Assembly (NCBI GenBank): GCA_003219225.1
Contig: QHPZ01000122.1
Span: 1-16,872, forward strand
Source: Verrucomicrobiota bacterium
Lineage (GTDB): Bacteria > Verrucomicrobiota > Verrucomicrobiia > Chthoniobacterales > UBA10450
Length of the DNA stretch: 16,872 nucleotides
Direction: 5' to 3'
Both the position numbers and the translations under genes were made by a program. Numbering within the stretch: position 1 is the first letter of the stretch; each line of letters starts with the position of its first letter. The notes beneath the pieces are model-generated. The model was not told the DNA's origin. It ran no database searches and saw only the letters and a program-made list of their open reading frames with translations. Positions 1 through 6,960 of this stretch are shown one piece after another.

Positions 1-926
1 GAGATGTCGAGGCCGCTTTGAATGAGCGCGGTCATTTTGTACCAGGTCTCGTACATCTCGCGGCCGTAAATTCCTTTAATCGTCAGTTGATCGAAGACGA
101 CTTGGTTCCAGTCGATCGCCGCGCTGCCGGGCATGATGCCGAGCAATGCGATTTTTCCACCGTGAAACATGTTCGGCAGGATGTCGTCGAATGCTTTGGG
201 GTTCCCGGACATCTCGAGTGCGACATCGAAGCCTTCTTTCATTTCGAGCTTCTTCATCGCGACAGTCAGTTTTTCGGTCCGCACATCCAGCGCAAGATCG
301 ACATGCATCTTGCGCGCGAGCTCGAGCCGGTAGGGGTTTACATCGGTGATGACGACGTGACGCGCGCCGGCTTTTTTGCAAATGGGAATTGCCATGCAAC
401 CGATCGGCCCGGCGCCTGTGATGAGGACATCTTCGCCGACCAAATCGAACGAGAGCGCAGTATGAACGGCGTTGCCGAGGGGATCGAAACAGGAAAGCAC
501 ATCGAGCGGAATAGATGGATCGGCGTGCCAGCAGTTGTCCTGCGGGATGACCACGAATTCGGCCCATGCGCCGGGACGATTCACGCCGACCCCCTGCGTG
601 TTCGGGCAAAGATGGCGCCGTCCGGCGAGACAATTCCGGCAATGTCCGCAGGTGATGTGACCTTCGCCAACGACGAGGTCGCCTTTCGTGAAACCTTTCA
701 CGTGATCACCAACAAAATCGACAACGCCCACGAACTCGTGGCCGATAGTCATCGGCACCGGGATCGTCTTCTGTGCCCACGCGTCCCAATTGTAAATGTG
801 GACATCAGTTCCACAGATTGAGGTCTTGAGAACGCGAATCCGGACGTCGTCACCTGCAGGTTCGGGAACCGGAACTTGATCGAGGCAGAGGCCAGGCTCA
901 GCCCTGGCCTTGACCACGGCCTGCAT
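1..926 (-). CDS. tdh: L-threonine 3-dehydrogenase, 3' end cut by window edge
   Basis: Zinc-dependent medium-chain dehydrogenase that oxidises L-threonine with NAD+ to 2-amino-3-ketobutyrate in the cytoplasm; Kbl normally cleaves the product to glycine and acetyl-CoA. I translated the minus strand from the ATG at 926-924 and it stays open to base 1, giving about 308 of the usual ~340 residues. The catalytic zinc set (C38, T40, H43, H63-E64) and the structural zinc set (C93, C96, C99, C107 in GHITCGHCRNC) match E. coli Tdh by number. GVGVNRPG, FDPLGNAVHTALSFDLVGED and the NAD-binding GAGPIG follow, then IKGIYGREMYETWYKM near the cut. No frameshift is seen. The missing part should be about 30 C-terminal residues. 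It diverges from cdsA over 130 nt in which I see no clear promoter. No Shine-Dalgarno precedes the ATG. Family call is very firm. Confidence 0.96.
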   Translation of the reverse strand, partial: MQAVVKARAEPGLCLDQVPVPEPAGDDVRIRVLKTSICGTDVHIYNWDAWAQKTIPVPMTIGHEFVGVVDFVGDHVKGFTKGDLVVGEGHITCGHCRNCLAGRRHLCPNTQGVGVNRPGAWAEFVVIPQDNCWHADPSIPLDVLSCFDPLGNAVHTALSFDLVGEDVLITGAGPIGCMAIPICKKAGARHVVITDVNPYRLELARKMHVDLALDVRTEKLTVAMKKLEMKEGFDVALEMSGNPKAFDDILPNMFHGGKIALLGIMPGSAAIDWNQVVFDQLTIKGIYGREMYETWYKMTALIQSGLDI

Positions 927-1056
927 TGTTTTCTGCACGAACCAAACCTAAGCGAATCGGGAAAGTCCGCCAGTCGGACGGACTCGTCCCGTGGCGCGCA
1001 GGAAAACCGGCACAACTGCTTGCCTTGGTAAGTTTCGTCCGGGATGATGCAGGGGC

Positions 1057-1968
1057 ATGCCGGTGACACTTGAGCAAGCAGAGCCTCGCACGGCTACACC
1101 GCGCTCGATCTTTTTCCTGCGGTTCGTCACAACAGTCGCGCTCTGGTCGCTTGCGCTGCTGATCGCCTTTTCGGGCCACGAATTCCTTTTTACCGCGCTG
1201 ATCTGCGTGTTCGGGCTAATCGCGCTTTGGGAGTTTTACAGCATGCTCGATCACCGTGAGCTGCCGAATTTCAAAATCACCGGGATGATCTGCGGCGCGG
1301 TCATGCTCGGCGGCAGCTTTTATTACTTTGGCAAAATGGGGCCGACCGGCTCCTACGATTTCGAGATCGCGGTGCTGCTGTTTTTTCTGCTCACCGTTTT
1401 TGGGCGGCAAATGTTTGCGCGGCTGCGGCACGACGAACCGCTGCAGACGATGGCCTATACGCTGTTCGGGCTGCTGTATGTGCTGTGGCTGTTCAATTTC
1501 ACCACGAAGATCCTGTATCTGACGCCGCGGGCGAATGGGGCGGTGACAGGGCAATTTTATCTTTTGTATCTCATCGCGGTGACAAAATTCAGCGACATGG
1601 GCGCCTATCTCACCGGGAGCGCAATTGGTCGCCACCTCATGACCCCGCACATCAGCGCGAAGAAAACGTGGGAAGGATTTTTCGGCGCGCTCGTCCTGGC
1701 GCTGCTGTGCAGTTTGGTCCTGTTCAAGTTGATGCCCGGACATTTGGCGATGTTGAGCTGGACGCACGCGACTGTGCTCGGCTTGCTGCTGGGATTTGCG
1801 GCAACGATCGGTGATCTGGCCGAATCAATCATCAAACGCAGCACCGGGGTGAAGGATTCGGGAAATTTTCTCCCGGGCATCGGCGGCGCGCTCGATTTGA
1901 TCGACAGCCTGCTCTTCACGGCCCCGCTGCTGTTTTTTTATCTCCGGCTTGTCATTCACGTGCCGTAA
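1057..1968 (+). CDS. cdsA: phosphatidate cytidylyltransferase (CDP-diglyceride synthase)
   Basis: Integral membrane enzyme that makes CDP-diacylglycerol from phosphatidate and CTP, the branch point for bacterial phospholipids. The 303-residue protein has many hydrophobic segments (about 26-60, 74-92, 103-115, 132-150, 164-180, 208-228, 238-252, 284-300), as usual for the family. The CTP-transferase signature lies at 257-283: KR at 260-261, KD at 266-267, GG at 276-277, and the two metal/substrate Asp D280 and D283. The Arg usual between those Asp (DRxD) is Leu here (DLID). SAKKTWEGFFG at 200-210 matches the SPKKTxEG motif with one change. The start is ATG; an AGGGG lies only 1 nt upstream, too close to be a normal ribosome site. 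It heads the plus-strand run cdsA-dxr-rseP-ispG; uppS, the common upstream neighbour, is not in this window. Confidence 0.95.
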   Translation: MPVTLEQAEPRTATPRSIFFLRFVTTVALWSLALLIAFSGHEFLFTALICVFGLIALWEFYSMLDHRELPNFKITGMICGAVMLGGSFYYFGKMGPTGSYDFEIAVLLFFLLTVFGRQMFARLRHDEPLQTMAYTLFGLLYVLWLFNFTTKILYLTPRANGAVTGQFYLLYLIAVTKFSDMGAYLTGSAIGRHLMTPHISAKKTWEGFFGALVLALLCSLVLFKLMPGHLAMLSWTHATVLGLLLGFAATIGDLAESIIKRSTGVKDSGNFLPGIGGALDLIDSLLFTAPLLFFYLRLVIHVP

Positions 1969-1977
1969 GCAATTGGT

Positions 1978-2066
1978 CTCACACAAAGGGCACAAAGGTG
2001 CACGACGGTTCACGGAGTCTAATAATTTTCTTTACCCGTTGTGAACCGTTGTGACCTTTGTGTGAG
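1978..2066. repeat. long imperfect hairpin repeat between cdsA and dxr
   Basis: The 106-nt gap between cdsA and dxr is nearly filled by an inverted repeat. The outer arms 1978-1989 (ctcacacaaagg) and 2055-2066 are perfectly complementary over 12 nt. The inner arms 2006-2013 (cggttcac) and 2041-2048 are perfect over 8 nt. Each arm also has short internal direct repeats: cacaaagg twice on the left, ccgttgtga twice on the right. The right arm ends 8 nt before the dxr ATG at 2075. There is no T-run, so it is not a typical intrinsic terminator. It may be an interspersed palindromic repeat or a folded leader that affects dxr. Confidence 0.75.
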
Positions 2067-2074
2067 CTTCTAAA

Positions 2075-3235
2075 ATGAAACGTAAACGCGTCGTTGTTCT
2101 GGGCGCGACCGGCTCGATCGGCGAAAGCGCGCTGAAAGTGGCGCGCGACATTCCCGAGCGGGTCGAGATCGTCGCGATGGCAGCGAACAGTAACGCGGAA
2201 AAGCTCGCCGCGGCCGCGAATGAACTGCGGCCAGAATCGGTTTGTCTCGTCGACAAAGGCAAGATCGACATCCTGGAGCGCGCGCTCGCGTACCAGCCGC
2301 GAATTTTCTGCGGCGAAGAAGGATTATGCGAGATTGCCTGCCTCACGAGCGCCGACATGGTGCTGGTCGCAATTGTTGGTACAGCGGGATTACGCCCCGC
2401 ATTGGCGGCGATTGAGGCGGGCAAAGATCTCGCGGTCGCGAGCAAGGAGATTTTGGTCATGGCCGGCGAGATCGTGATGCGCGAAGCGCGGGAGAAGGGC
2501 GTGCATGTTTTGCCGGTGGATTCGGAGCATAACGCGATCTTTCAGTGCCTCGATGGCCGCGCATCGGAAATTCGCCGGATTATTCTGACCGCGTCCGGTG
2601 GACCGTTTCGCGAAATGCCTCGCCCAAAGTTCGATTCGATTACGTCCGAGCAGGCGCTGAAGCACCCCACCTGGAACATGGGACCGAAGATCACGATCGA
2701 TTCAGCCACGCTGTTCAACAAAGGCCTGGAGATGATTGAGGCGCACTGGCTGTTCGGGGTGGAGATGAAGCGGGTCGAAGTCGTCATTCATCCGCAAAGC
2801 ATCGTCCACTCGTTGGTCGAGTTCGCCGACGGCTCAACGCTCGCGCAACTGAGTTACTCCGACATGTGTTTCCCGATTCAATATGCGATCACCTGGCCGG
2901 AGCGCGTCGCGAATACTCTACCGCCGCTCGATTTTTCCAAGCTGGCGAAGCTGGAATTTTTTACGCCGCGTTACGAAGACTTTCCGGCGCTCAGCTTGGC
3001 GCGGCGCGCCGGCGAAACCGGCGGCACTCTGCCTGCTGTGATGAACGCGGCCAATGAAATCGCTGTGGCTGCATTCCTGGATGGGCAAGTGAGATTCCCG
3101 AGCATCTGGCAAATTGTGGAAAGAACGATGAACGAGCACGCGAGCGTTGCGCATGCCGATCTGGAGGCGATATTGGCAGCCGATCAATGGGCGCGCGAAG
3201 TGGCAACGAGAATCGCTAAAACGTCACATCGTTAA
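2075..3235 (+). CDS. dxr: 1-deoxy-D-xylulose 5-phosphate reductoisomerase
   Basis: Cytoplasmic NADPH- and divalent-metal-dependent enzyme that rearranges and reduces DXP to 2-C-methyl-D-erythritol 4-phosphate, the first committed step of the MEP isoprenoid pathway and the fosmidomycin target. The 386 residues fit the family (~400). The dinucleotide-binding GATGSIGES is at 10-18. SKEILVMAGE is at 123-132. The metal ligands are D149 and E151 in LPVDSEHNAIFQC and E219 in NKGLEMIEAHW. LTASGGPFRE is at 171-180 and the HPTWNMGPKITIDSATLFNK block at 197-216; IHPQSIVHSLVEF and SYSDMCFPIQYA follow. It begins right after the hairpin repeat, without a clear Shine-Dalgarno, and overlaps the likely start of rseP. 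Together with ispG downstream it brings two MEP enzymes into one run. Confidence 0.97.
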   Translation: MKRKRVVVLGATGSIGESALKVARDIPERVEIVAMAANSNAEKLAAAANELRPESVCLVDKGKIDILERALAYQPRIFCGEEGLCEIACLTSADMVLVAIVGTAGLRPALAAIEAGKDLAVASKEILVMAGEIVMREAREKGVHVLPVDSEHNAIFQCLDGRASEIRRIILTASGGPFREMPRPKFDSITSEQALKHPTWNMGPKITIDSATLFNKGLEMIEAHWLFGVEMKRVEVVIHPQSIVHSLVEFADGSTLAQLSYSDMCFPIQYAITWPERVANTLPPLDFSKLAKLEFFTPRYEDFPALSLARRAGETGGTLPAVMNAANEIAVAAFLDGQVRFPSIWQIVERTMNEHASVAHADLEAILAADQWAREVATRIAKTSHR

Positions 3236-3857
3236 ATCGGCAGCGCTGCTCCTCCTGAGCGTTATTTTCATCCTCCTCGAAGTGCTCGTGCTCTTCAATC
3301 TGCTCATTGTCGTGCATGAAGTCGGGCACTTTCTAGCGGCGCGCTGGCGCGGTCTTTACATCGAGAAGTTCGGCATCTGGTTTGGCAAACCGATTTGGAA
3401 GAAAACGATCAACGGCGTGCAATATTCGTTAGGCACGCTGCCCTTCGGCGGGTTTGTCGCGTTGCCGCAGCTTGCCCCGATGGATATCATCGAGGGCAAG
3501 GCGGATATGGATCGCGCGCAGTTGCCGAAGATCTCGGCGCTCGACAAAATCATCGTCGCCTTTGCCGGGCCGCTGTTCAGTTTCCTGCTGGCGATTGTGT
3601 TTGCGGTGATCATTTGGGCGGTTGGGCGGCCGGTGAGCGAGTCGGAGGCGACGACTACGATCGGTTATGTGGTGCCGGATTCGCCCGCGGCGCAGGCCGG
3701 GCTGCGAGCCGGTGACCGCATCCTCGCCATCGATGGCAAGCCGGTCACGCGTTTTGGCGGAATGGGCGAAGACCACGTCCGATTGTTCCGGAAACAAAGC
3801 CGTGGACGAGGAAGGCGTTTCGCCAGATCGAGATCCTGCCGGCCGAAACGCCGATGA
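3147..3857 (+). CDS. rseP: RIP metalloprotease RseP, N-terminal fragment (frame broken in PDZ1)
   Basis: N-terminal half of a site-2 (M50) intramembrane zinc protease; in E. coli RseP cuts anti-sigma factor RseA. A first membrane segment at about 31-56 runs into the zinc motif HEVGH (57-61) and HFLAARWRGL, followed by SLGTLPFGGFVALPQ and a second hydrophobic segment (about 135-153). A PDZ domain starts at GYVVPDSPAAQAGLRAGDRILAIDG (written as continuous sequence; the motif spans about 173-195) but loses homology after GEDHV (near base 3779) and ends in Arg-rich, non-family residues. The listed TTG start overlaps dxr by 89 nt; ATG 3153 or a later non-ATG start near 3228-3282 is possible, because relatives begin only about 10 residues before the LFNLL segment. 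The stop TGA overlaps the next ORF's ATG. Alone it lacks the second catalytic half. A frameshifted pseudogene or assembly error is the main alternative. Confidence 0.85.
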   Translation: MRMPIWRRYWQPINGRAKWQRESLKRHIVKSAALLLLSVIFILLEVLVLFNLLIVVHEVGHFLAARWRGLYIEKFGIWFGKPIWKKTINGVQYSLGTLPFGGFVALPQLAPMDIIEGKADMDRAQLPKISALDKIIVAFAGPLFSFLLAIVFAVIIWAVGRPVSESEATTTIGYVVPDSPAAQAGLRAGDRILAIDGKPVTRFGGMGEDHVRLFRKQSRGRGRRFARSRSCRPKRR

Positions 3858-4801
3858 TCGCGAAAGTGGAACCCGGCAGCCCGGCTGCTAACGCCGGGCT
3901 ACAGCCCGGCGATCTCATCACTGAAATTAATGGCGAACACCTTTATCACGTTCTCGGGCTCGCCGATTACATCCGAGCACGTCCGGACGCCCCCTTGCGG
4001 TTGACGATTGAGCGGCATGGAAAAAACTTGAGCGTTCCATTCGAGCCGGGTCATCCCACGATTGACGTGGTCGTGGAAAACAGCCCGGCCGCGCGGGCCG
4101 GTTTGCGCAAGGGCGACATCGTGCTGGCCGTGGATGGTCGCGACGCGAAGAGCGCGTTGGCCGTCTCCGATTACATCAAACAACATGGCGGCCAGCCGCT
4201 GAAGATGTCGATCTTGCACGGCAAAGCGCAGCGCGAGGTGAGCGTGACGCCGGAAGTGCCGCAAGATGAAAAGGTCCCGCGGATCGGAATTCAATGGGCG
4301 GAGGATTTTGGGATTGTGCTCGACGAATACGGCCGAATGACGGTGAAACATCCGCCGCCGTTCGAGCAAATCCGGGCCGGGATGTTATCGATTGTGAATA
4401 CGCTCGGCGCAGTCGCGTCGCCGAAGTCGGACGTGAAACTACAGCACATGAGCGGGCCGGTGATGATGTTGCGGGTCTACTATGTAATGTTTGAGAACAA
4501 GGAAGGTTGGCGCATGGCGCTGTGGTTCAGCGTGGTGTTGAATGTAAATCTTGCCTTGCTCAACCTGCTGCCGATTCCGGTGCTCGACGGCGGGCATATC
4601 CTGCTCGCGGTTGTGGAAGCGGTGCGGCGTCGGCCGGTCAACATGCGCGTGCTCGAAGTGGTGCAAACCGCCTGCGCCGTTCTTATTATCGGATTCATGG
4701 TTTACATCGCTTTCTTCGACGTGCAGGACCTCTTCGGCACCCGTCGCGACCGGCCAAAGTTTTTGCCGAAAGCCGTGCCGGCGAAAACAACTCAGCAATA
4801 G
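3854..4801 (+). CDS. rseP: RIP metalloprotease RseP, C-terminal fragment (two PDZ domains plus LDGGH)
   Basis: C-terminal half of the same site-2 protease, in the -1 frame relative to the first ORF. It has a PDZ domain at about 1-65 (GSPAANAGLQPGDLI), a second at about 68-135 (NSPAARAGLRKGDIV), then GPVMMLRVYY and the membrane helix holding the third zinc ligand, NLLPIPVLDGGH (D245). RRRPVN and a last hydrophobic segment (270-288) follow. The frame is already family-like upstream of its ATG: from about 3779 it reads PIVPETKPWTRKAFRQIE, so this ATG is an internal Met of the ancestral protein, not a native start. The ATGA overlap could allow coupled translation of a split enzyme, but loss of about 20-25 PDZ1 residues plus a frame change points to a deletion in the genome or the assembly. 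Confidence 0.87.
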   Translation: MIAKVEPGSPAANAGLQPGDLITEINGEHLYHVLGLADYIRARPDAPLRLTIERHGKNLSVPFEPGHPTIDVVVENSPAARAGLRKGDIVLAVDGRDAKSALAVSDYIKQHGGQPLKMSILHGKAQREVSVTPEVPQDEKVPRIGIQWAEDFGIVLDEYGRMTVKHPPPFEQIRAGMLSIVNTLGAVASPKSDVKLQHMSGPVMMLRVYYVMFENKEGWRMALWFSVVLNVNLALLNLLPIPVLDGGHILLAVVEAVRRRPVNMRVLEVVQTACAVLIIGFMVYIAFFDVQDLFGTRRDRPKFLPKAVPAKTTQQ

Positions 4802-4852
4802 AGCCGACCGCGCGTTGCGGCGCGTTTCTGCCGCCGTAGATTTGAAGCTCCC

Positions 4853-6655
4853 GTGAACTATTGCGTGAATCCATTTCAGCATAACCGCCGAGCCACGCGC
4901 GAAGTGCGCGTCGGCAACGTCGGTATCGGCGGGAAGAATCCGATCCGCGTCCAATCGATGATCACGTGCGACACGATGGACACGGAGGCGTCGATTGAGC
5001 AGACGATCGAGTTGGCCAAGGTGGGCTGCGAAATTGTGCGGATTACTGCGCCGACGGTGAAGGACGGGCGCAATCTCGAGCATATTGTCAAAGGTTTGCG
5101 CGCGCGGGGCTGCGATGTGCCGATCGTCGCGGACATTCACTTCAAACCAGAAGCGGCGATGGAAGCGGCGAAATGGGTCGACAAGGTGCGGATCAACCCG
5201 GGCAACTACGCCGATACGAAGAAGTTCGCGATTCGCGAATACACCGACGAGCAATACGCCGGCGAACTGCAGCGAATCCGGGAACGTTTCTCGCCGCTGG
5301 TCGAGCTTTGCAAGAAACGCCGAATTGCGATGCGGATCGGGACGAACCACGGCTCGCTCTCCGACCGCATTCTAAATAGATACGGCGATACGCCGCTCGG
5401 GATGGTGGAGAGCGCGCTCGAGTTCGCGCGGATCGCGCGCCATTTGGATTATCACGCGTTCGTGTTCTCGATGAAAGCGAGCAATCCGAAAATCATGATC
5501 GCGGCCTATCGCTTGCTCGTGGCGCGATTGAACGAGCTCGGCCCGGACTGGAATTACCCGCTGCATCTTGGCGTGACCGAAGCGGGCGAAGGCGAAGATG
5601 CGCGAATCAAGAGCGCGATTGGAATTGGATCGCATCTCTCGGATGGAATCGGCGACACGATTCGTGTTTCCCTGACCGAGGACAGCCCTCATGAAATCCC
5701 AGTGGCGAAGGCGTTGATCGAGATGGTGGAGAAGGAAACAGCCGAACGCCCGATGTCGAACATCGAATTATCATTTGATCCGTTTTCGTACCAGCGGCGG
5801 GCGAGCCAGACAATTGAACGGGATGGAGTGCGGCTTGGAGGCGAAGAACTGATTCGCGTGCTCGTCAGGCGCGAAAACTTCAAGAAGATCGCGCACAAGA
5901 TCGACAAAATGGGCGATTACAAGCCGGAGATCGTTTATGAAGACGCTCAGATTGTGCCGGTCGATCCGCGCGATGACGCAGCGATCGCAAAAGTTAACTC
6001 CGCACCTGAGTCGCAGCTCGTGACGGTAAACGACGATGTCGATCTTCCAGTCATTGCCGCGTTTCGTTTGCTCGCGGCAAAATTGAAAGCGCGACATCCG
6101 ATCTTATTGAAGGATGTTTTGAGAAAGTGGGAGGGACCTCAGCGTCCCGACGGTCGCGGCACCGAGGCCGCTCCCACATTTCTACAGACACTGCTCACAG
6201 CTTCGACGAATGTCGGGTCGCTGCTGTGCGATGGAATTGGCGATGCGGTTTTGGTGCAGGGTGAAGAAGCACCGGGACAGGCGCTGCGTTTGAGTTACAA
6301 CATCTTGCAGGCCGCTGGCTCGCGCATTTTCAAGACCGATTACGTCGCCTGTCCCTCGTGCGGACGCACGCTTTTCAATCTGCAAACCACAACCGCGAAA
6401 ATCAAAGCCGCAACCTTGCACCTCAAGGGTGTCAAGATTGCGATCATGGGTTGCATCGTGAACGGACCCGGCGAAATGGCGGACGCCGATTTTGGCTACG
6501 TCGGCGGCGCACCTGGAAAAGTAAACCTCTACGTGGGCAAGACGCCGGTGAAGTTCAACATTCCCGAGGCGGAAGCAGTCGACCGCTTGGAAGATCTGAT
6601 CCGCGAACACGGGAAATGGATCGATCCAACACCGGCCAAACCGGTGCTGGTGTGA
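4853..6655 (+). CDS. ispG: 4-hydroxy-3-methylbut-2-en-1-yl diphosphate synthase, long form with insertion domain
   Basis: Iron-sulfur enzyme that reductively converts methylerythritol cyclodiphosphate to HMBPP, the penultimate MEP step. At 600 residues it is the long type (short bacterial IspG is about 370), with an N-terminal TIM barrel (to ~295), an inserted middle domain (~300-480) and the C-terminal [4Fe-4S] domain. VGNVGIGGKNPIRVQSMITC, VRINPGN, RIGTNHGSLSDRI and HLGVTEAGEGEDARIKSAIG mark the barrel. The cluster ligands are C500 and C503 (ACPSCGRTLFN), C534 and E541 (GCIVNGPGE). The start is GTG; MNYCVNPFQHNRRATREVRVG fits the family N-terminus and no ATG lies nearby. Residues 426-442 come from a 51-nt near-palindrome at 6127-6177 and look like an in-frame insertion in a loop before FLQTLLTASTNVGSLLCDG. 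It follows rseP by 51 nt. Confidence 0.97.
   Translation: MNYCVNPFQHNRRATREVRVGNVGIGGKNPIRVQSMITCDTMDTEASIEQTIELAKVGCEIVRITAPTVKDGRNLEHIVKGLRARGCDVPIVADIHFKPEAAMEAAKWVDKVRINPGNYADTKKFAIREYTDEQYAGELQRIRERFSPLVELCKKRRIAMRIGTNHGSLSDRILNRYGDTPLGMVESALEFARIARHLDYHAFVFSMKASNPKIMIAAYRLLVARLNELGPDWNYPLHLGVTEAGEGEDARIKSAIGIGSHLSDGIGDTIRVSLTEDSPHEIPVAKALIEMVEKETAERPMSNIELSFDPFSYQRRASQTIERDGVRLGGEELIRVLVRRENFKKIAHKIDKMGDYKPEIVYEDAQIVPVDPRDDAAIAKVNSAPESQLVTVNDDVDLPVIAAFRLLAAKLKARHPILLKDVLRKWEGPQRPDGRGTEAAPTFLQTLLTASTNVGSLLCDGIGDAVLVQGEEAPGQALRLSYNILQAAGSRIFKTDYVACPSCGRTLFNLQTTTAKIKAATLHLKGVKIAIMGCIVNGPGEMADADFGYVGGAPGKVNLYVGKTPVKFNIPEAEAVDRLEDLIREHGKWIDPTPAKPVLV
6127..6177. repeat. 51-nt near-palindromic element inserted in frame within ispG
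   Basis: Bases 6127-6151 and 6153-6177 are near-complementary arms around the single central base 6152. By my count 19 of 25 positions are Watson-Crick pairs and one more is G-T. The outermost seven pairs (gtgggag with ctcccac) are perfect, as are the four around the centre. The length is 17 codons, so the ispG frame is kept. The encoded stretch (WEGPQRPDGRGTEAAPT) is Gly/Pro/Arg-rich and unlike the sequence on either side. This has the form of a small palindromic mobile or REP-like repeat that landed inside a gene. Confidence 0.75.
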
Positions 6656-6960
6656 CATCGGTGGAAGCGACAGCCGTCCCGACTGGCAGCCGATTGTAAG
6701 CAGAACCACGAAATAAAAGCGTCACCATCGCCGCGTCTGGATCCACGGCTACTATGTAGTTCGTTAATAGACGAGCTGCGGCGGATTTGTTGATCGCAGC
6801 CGTTTGCCTGATTCGTGCCTTTGACGTCGCTTTTTTGTTTTCGAGCTTGCGGTCGTCGAAAAGTTATTCACAGACGTTAAAAAAAGTGGCGAGAAAACTC
6901 TTGAGCTTGGGGACGGCGTCGCGGAATTTGAAGTTTTCCACTCACCTCAACCCCAAATCT
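6656..6960. other. 305-nt intergenic region, no gene seen
   Basis: This lies between ispG and the secreted propeller gene. Just after the ispG stop, 6661-6683 resembles the left arm of the palindrome inside ispG (shared cgtcccgac and a gtgg-ag start), perhaps a decayed half copy. A 6-bp stem (gctgcg 6775-6780 with cgcagc 6795-6800) and a 7-bp stem (ttttcga 6838-6844 with tcgaaaa 6856-6862) are possible. The frame of the downstream gene is open from a TTG at 6787, but this stretch is T/A-rich with no family features, so I treat it as leader. No convincing -35/-10 pair or terminator was found. Confidence 0.6.

Noticed and set aside
18..821. Plus-strand ORF of 267 codons at the window start
   Set aside because: The opposite strand encodes tdh with all zinc ligands intact, so this is its shadow.
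965..983. Small inverted repeat (gtccg/cggac) between tdh and cdsA, considered as an operator
   Set aside because: Only a 5-bp stem in GC-rich DNA, with no matching second site.
3785..3800. Programmed -1 frameshift joining the two rseP ORFs
   Set aside because: The second ORF is in the -1 frame, but no X-XXY-YYZ slippery heptamer exists in the overlap, and about 20-25 PDZ1 residues would still be missing, so a deletion explains it better.
4439..5350. Minus-strand ORF of 303 codons across the rseP/ispG boundary
   Set aside because: It covers two well-supported plus-strand genes, is His/Arg-rich and shows no family motif.
6864..6872. TTATTCACA, which fits the relaxed DnaA-box pattern
   Set aside because: It is a single clear box with no cluster, no AT-rich unwinding region and no dnaA or dnaN nearby; expected by chance.
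6787..6960. TTG start giving the propeller protein 58 extra residues
   Set aside because: The extension has no family features and would bury a good signal peptide inside the protein; ATG 6961 is preferred.
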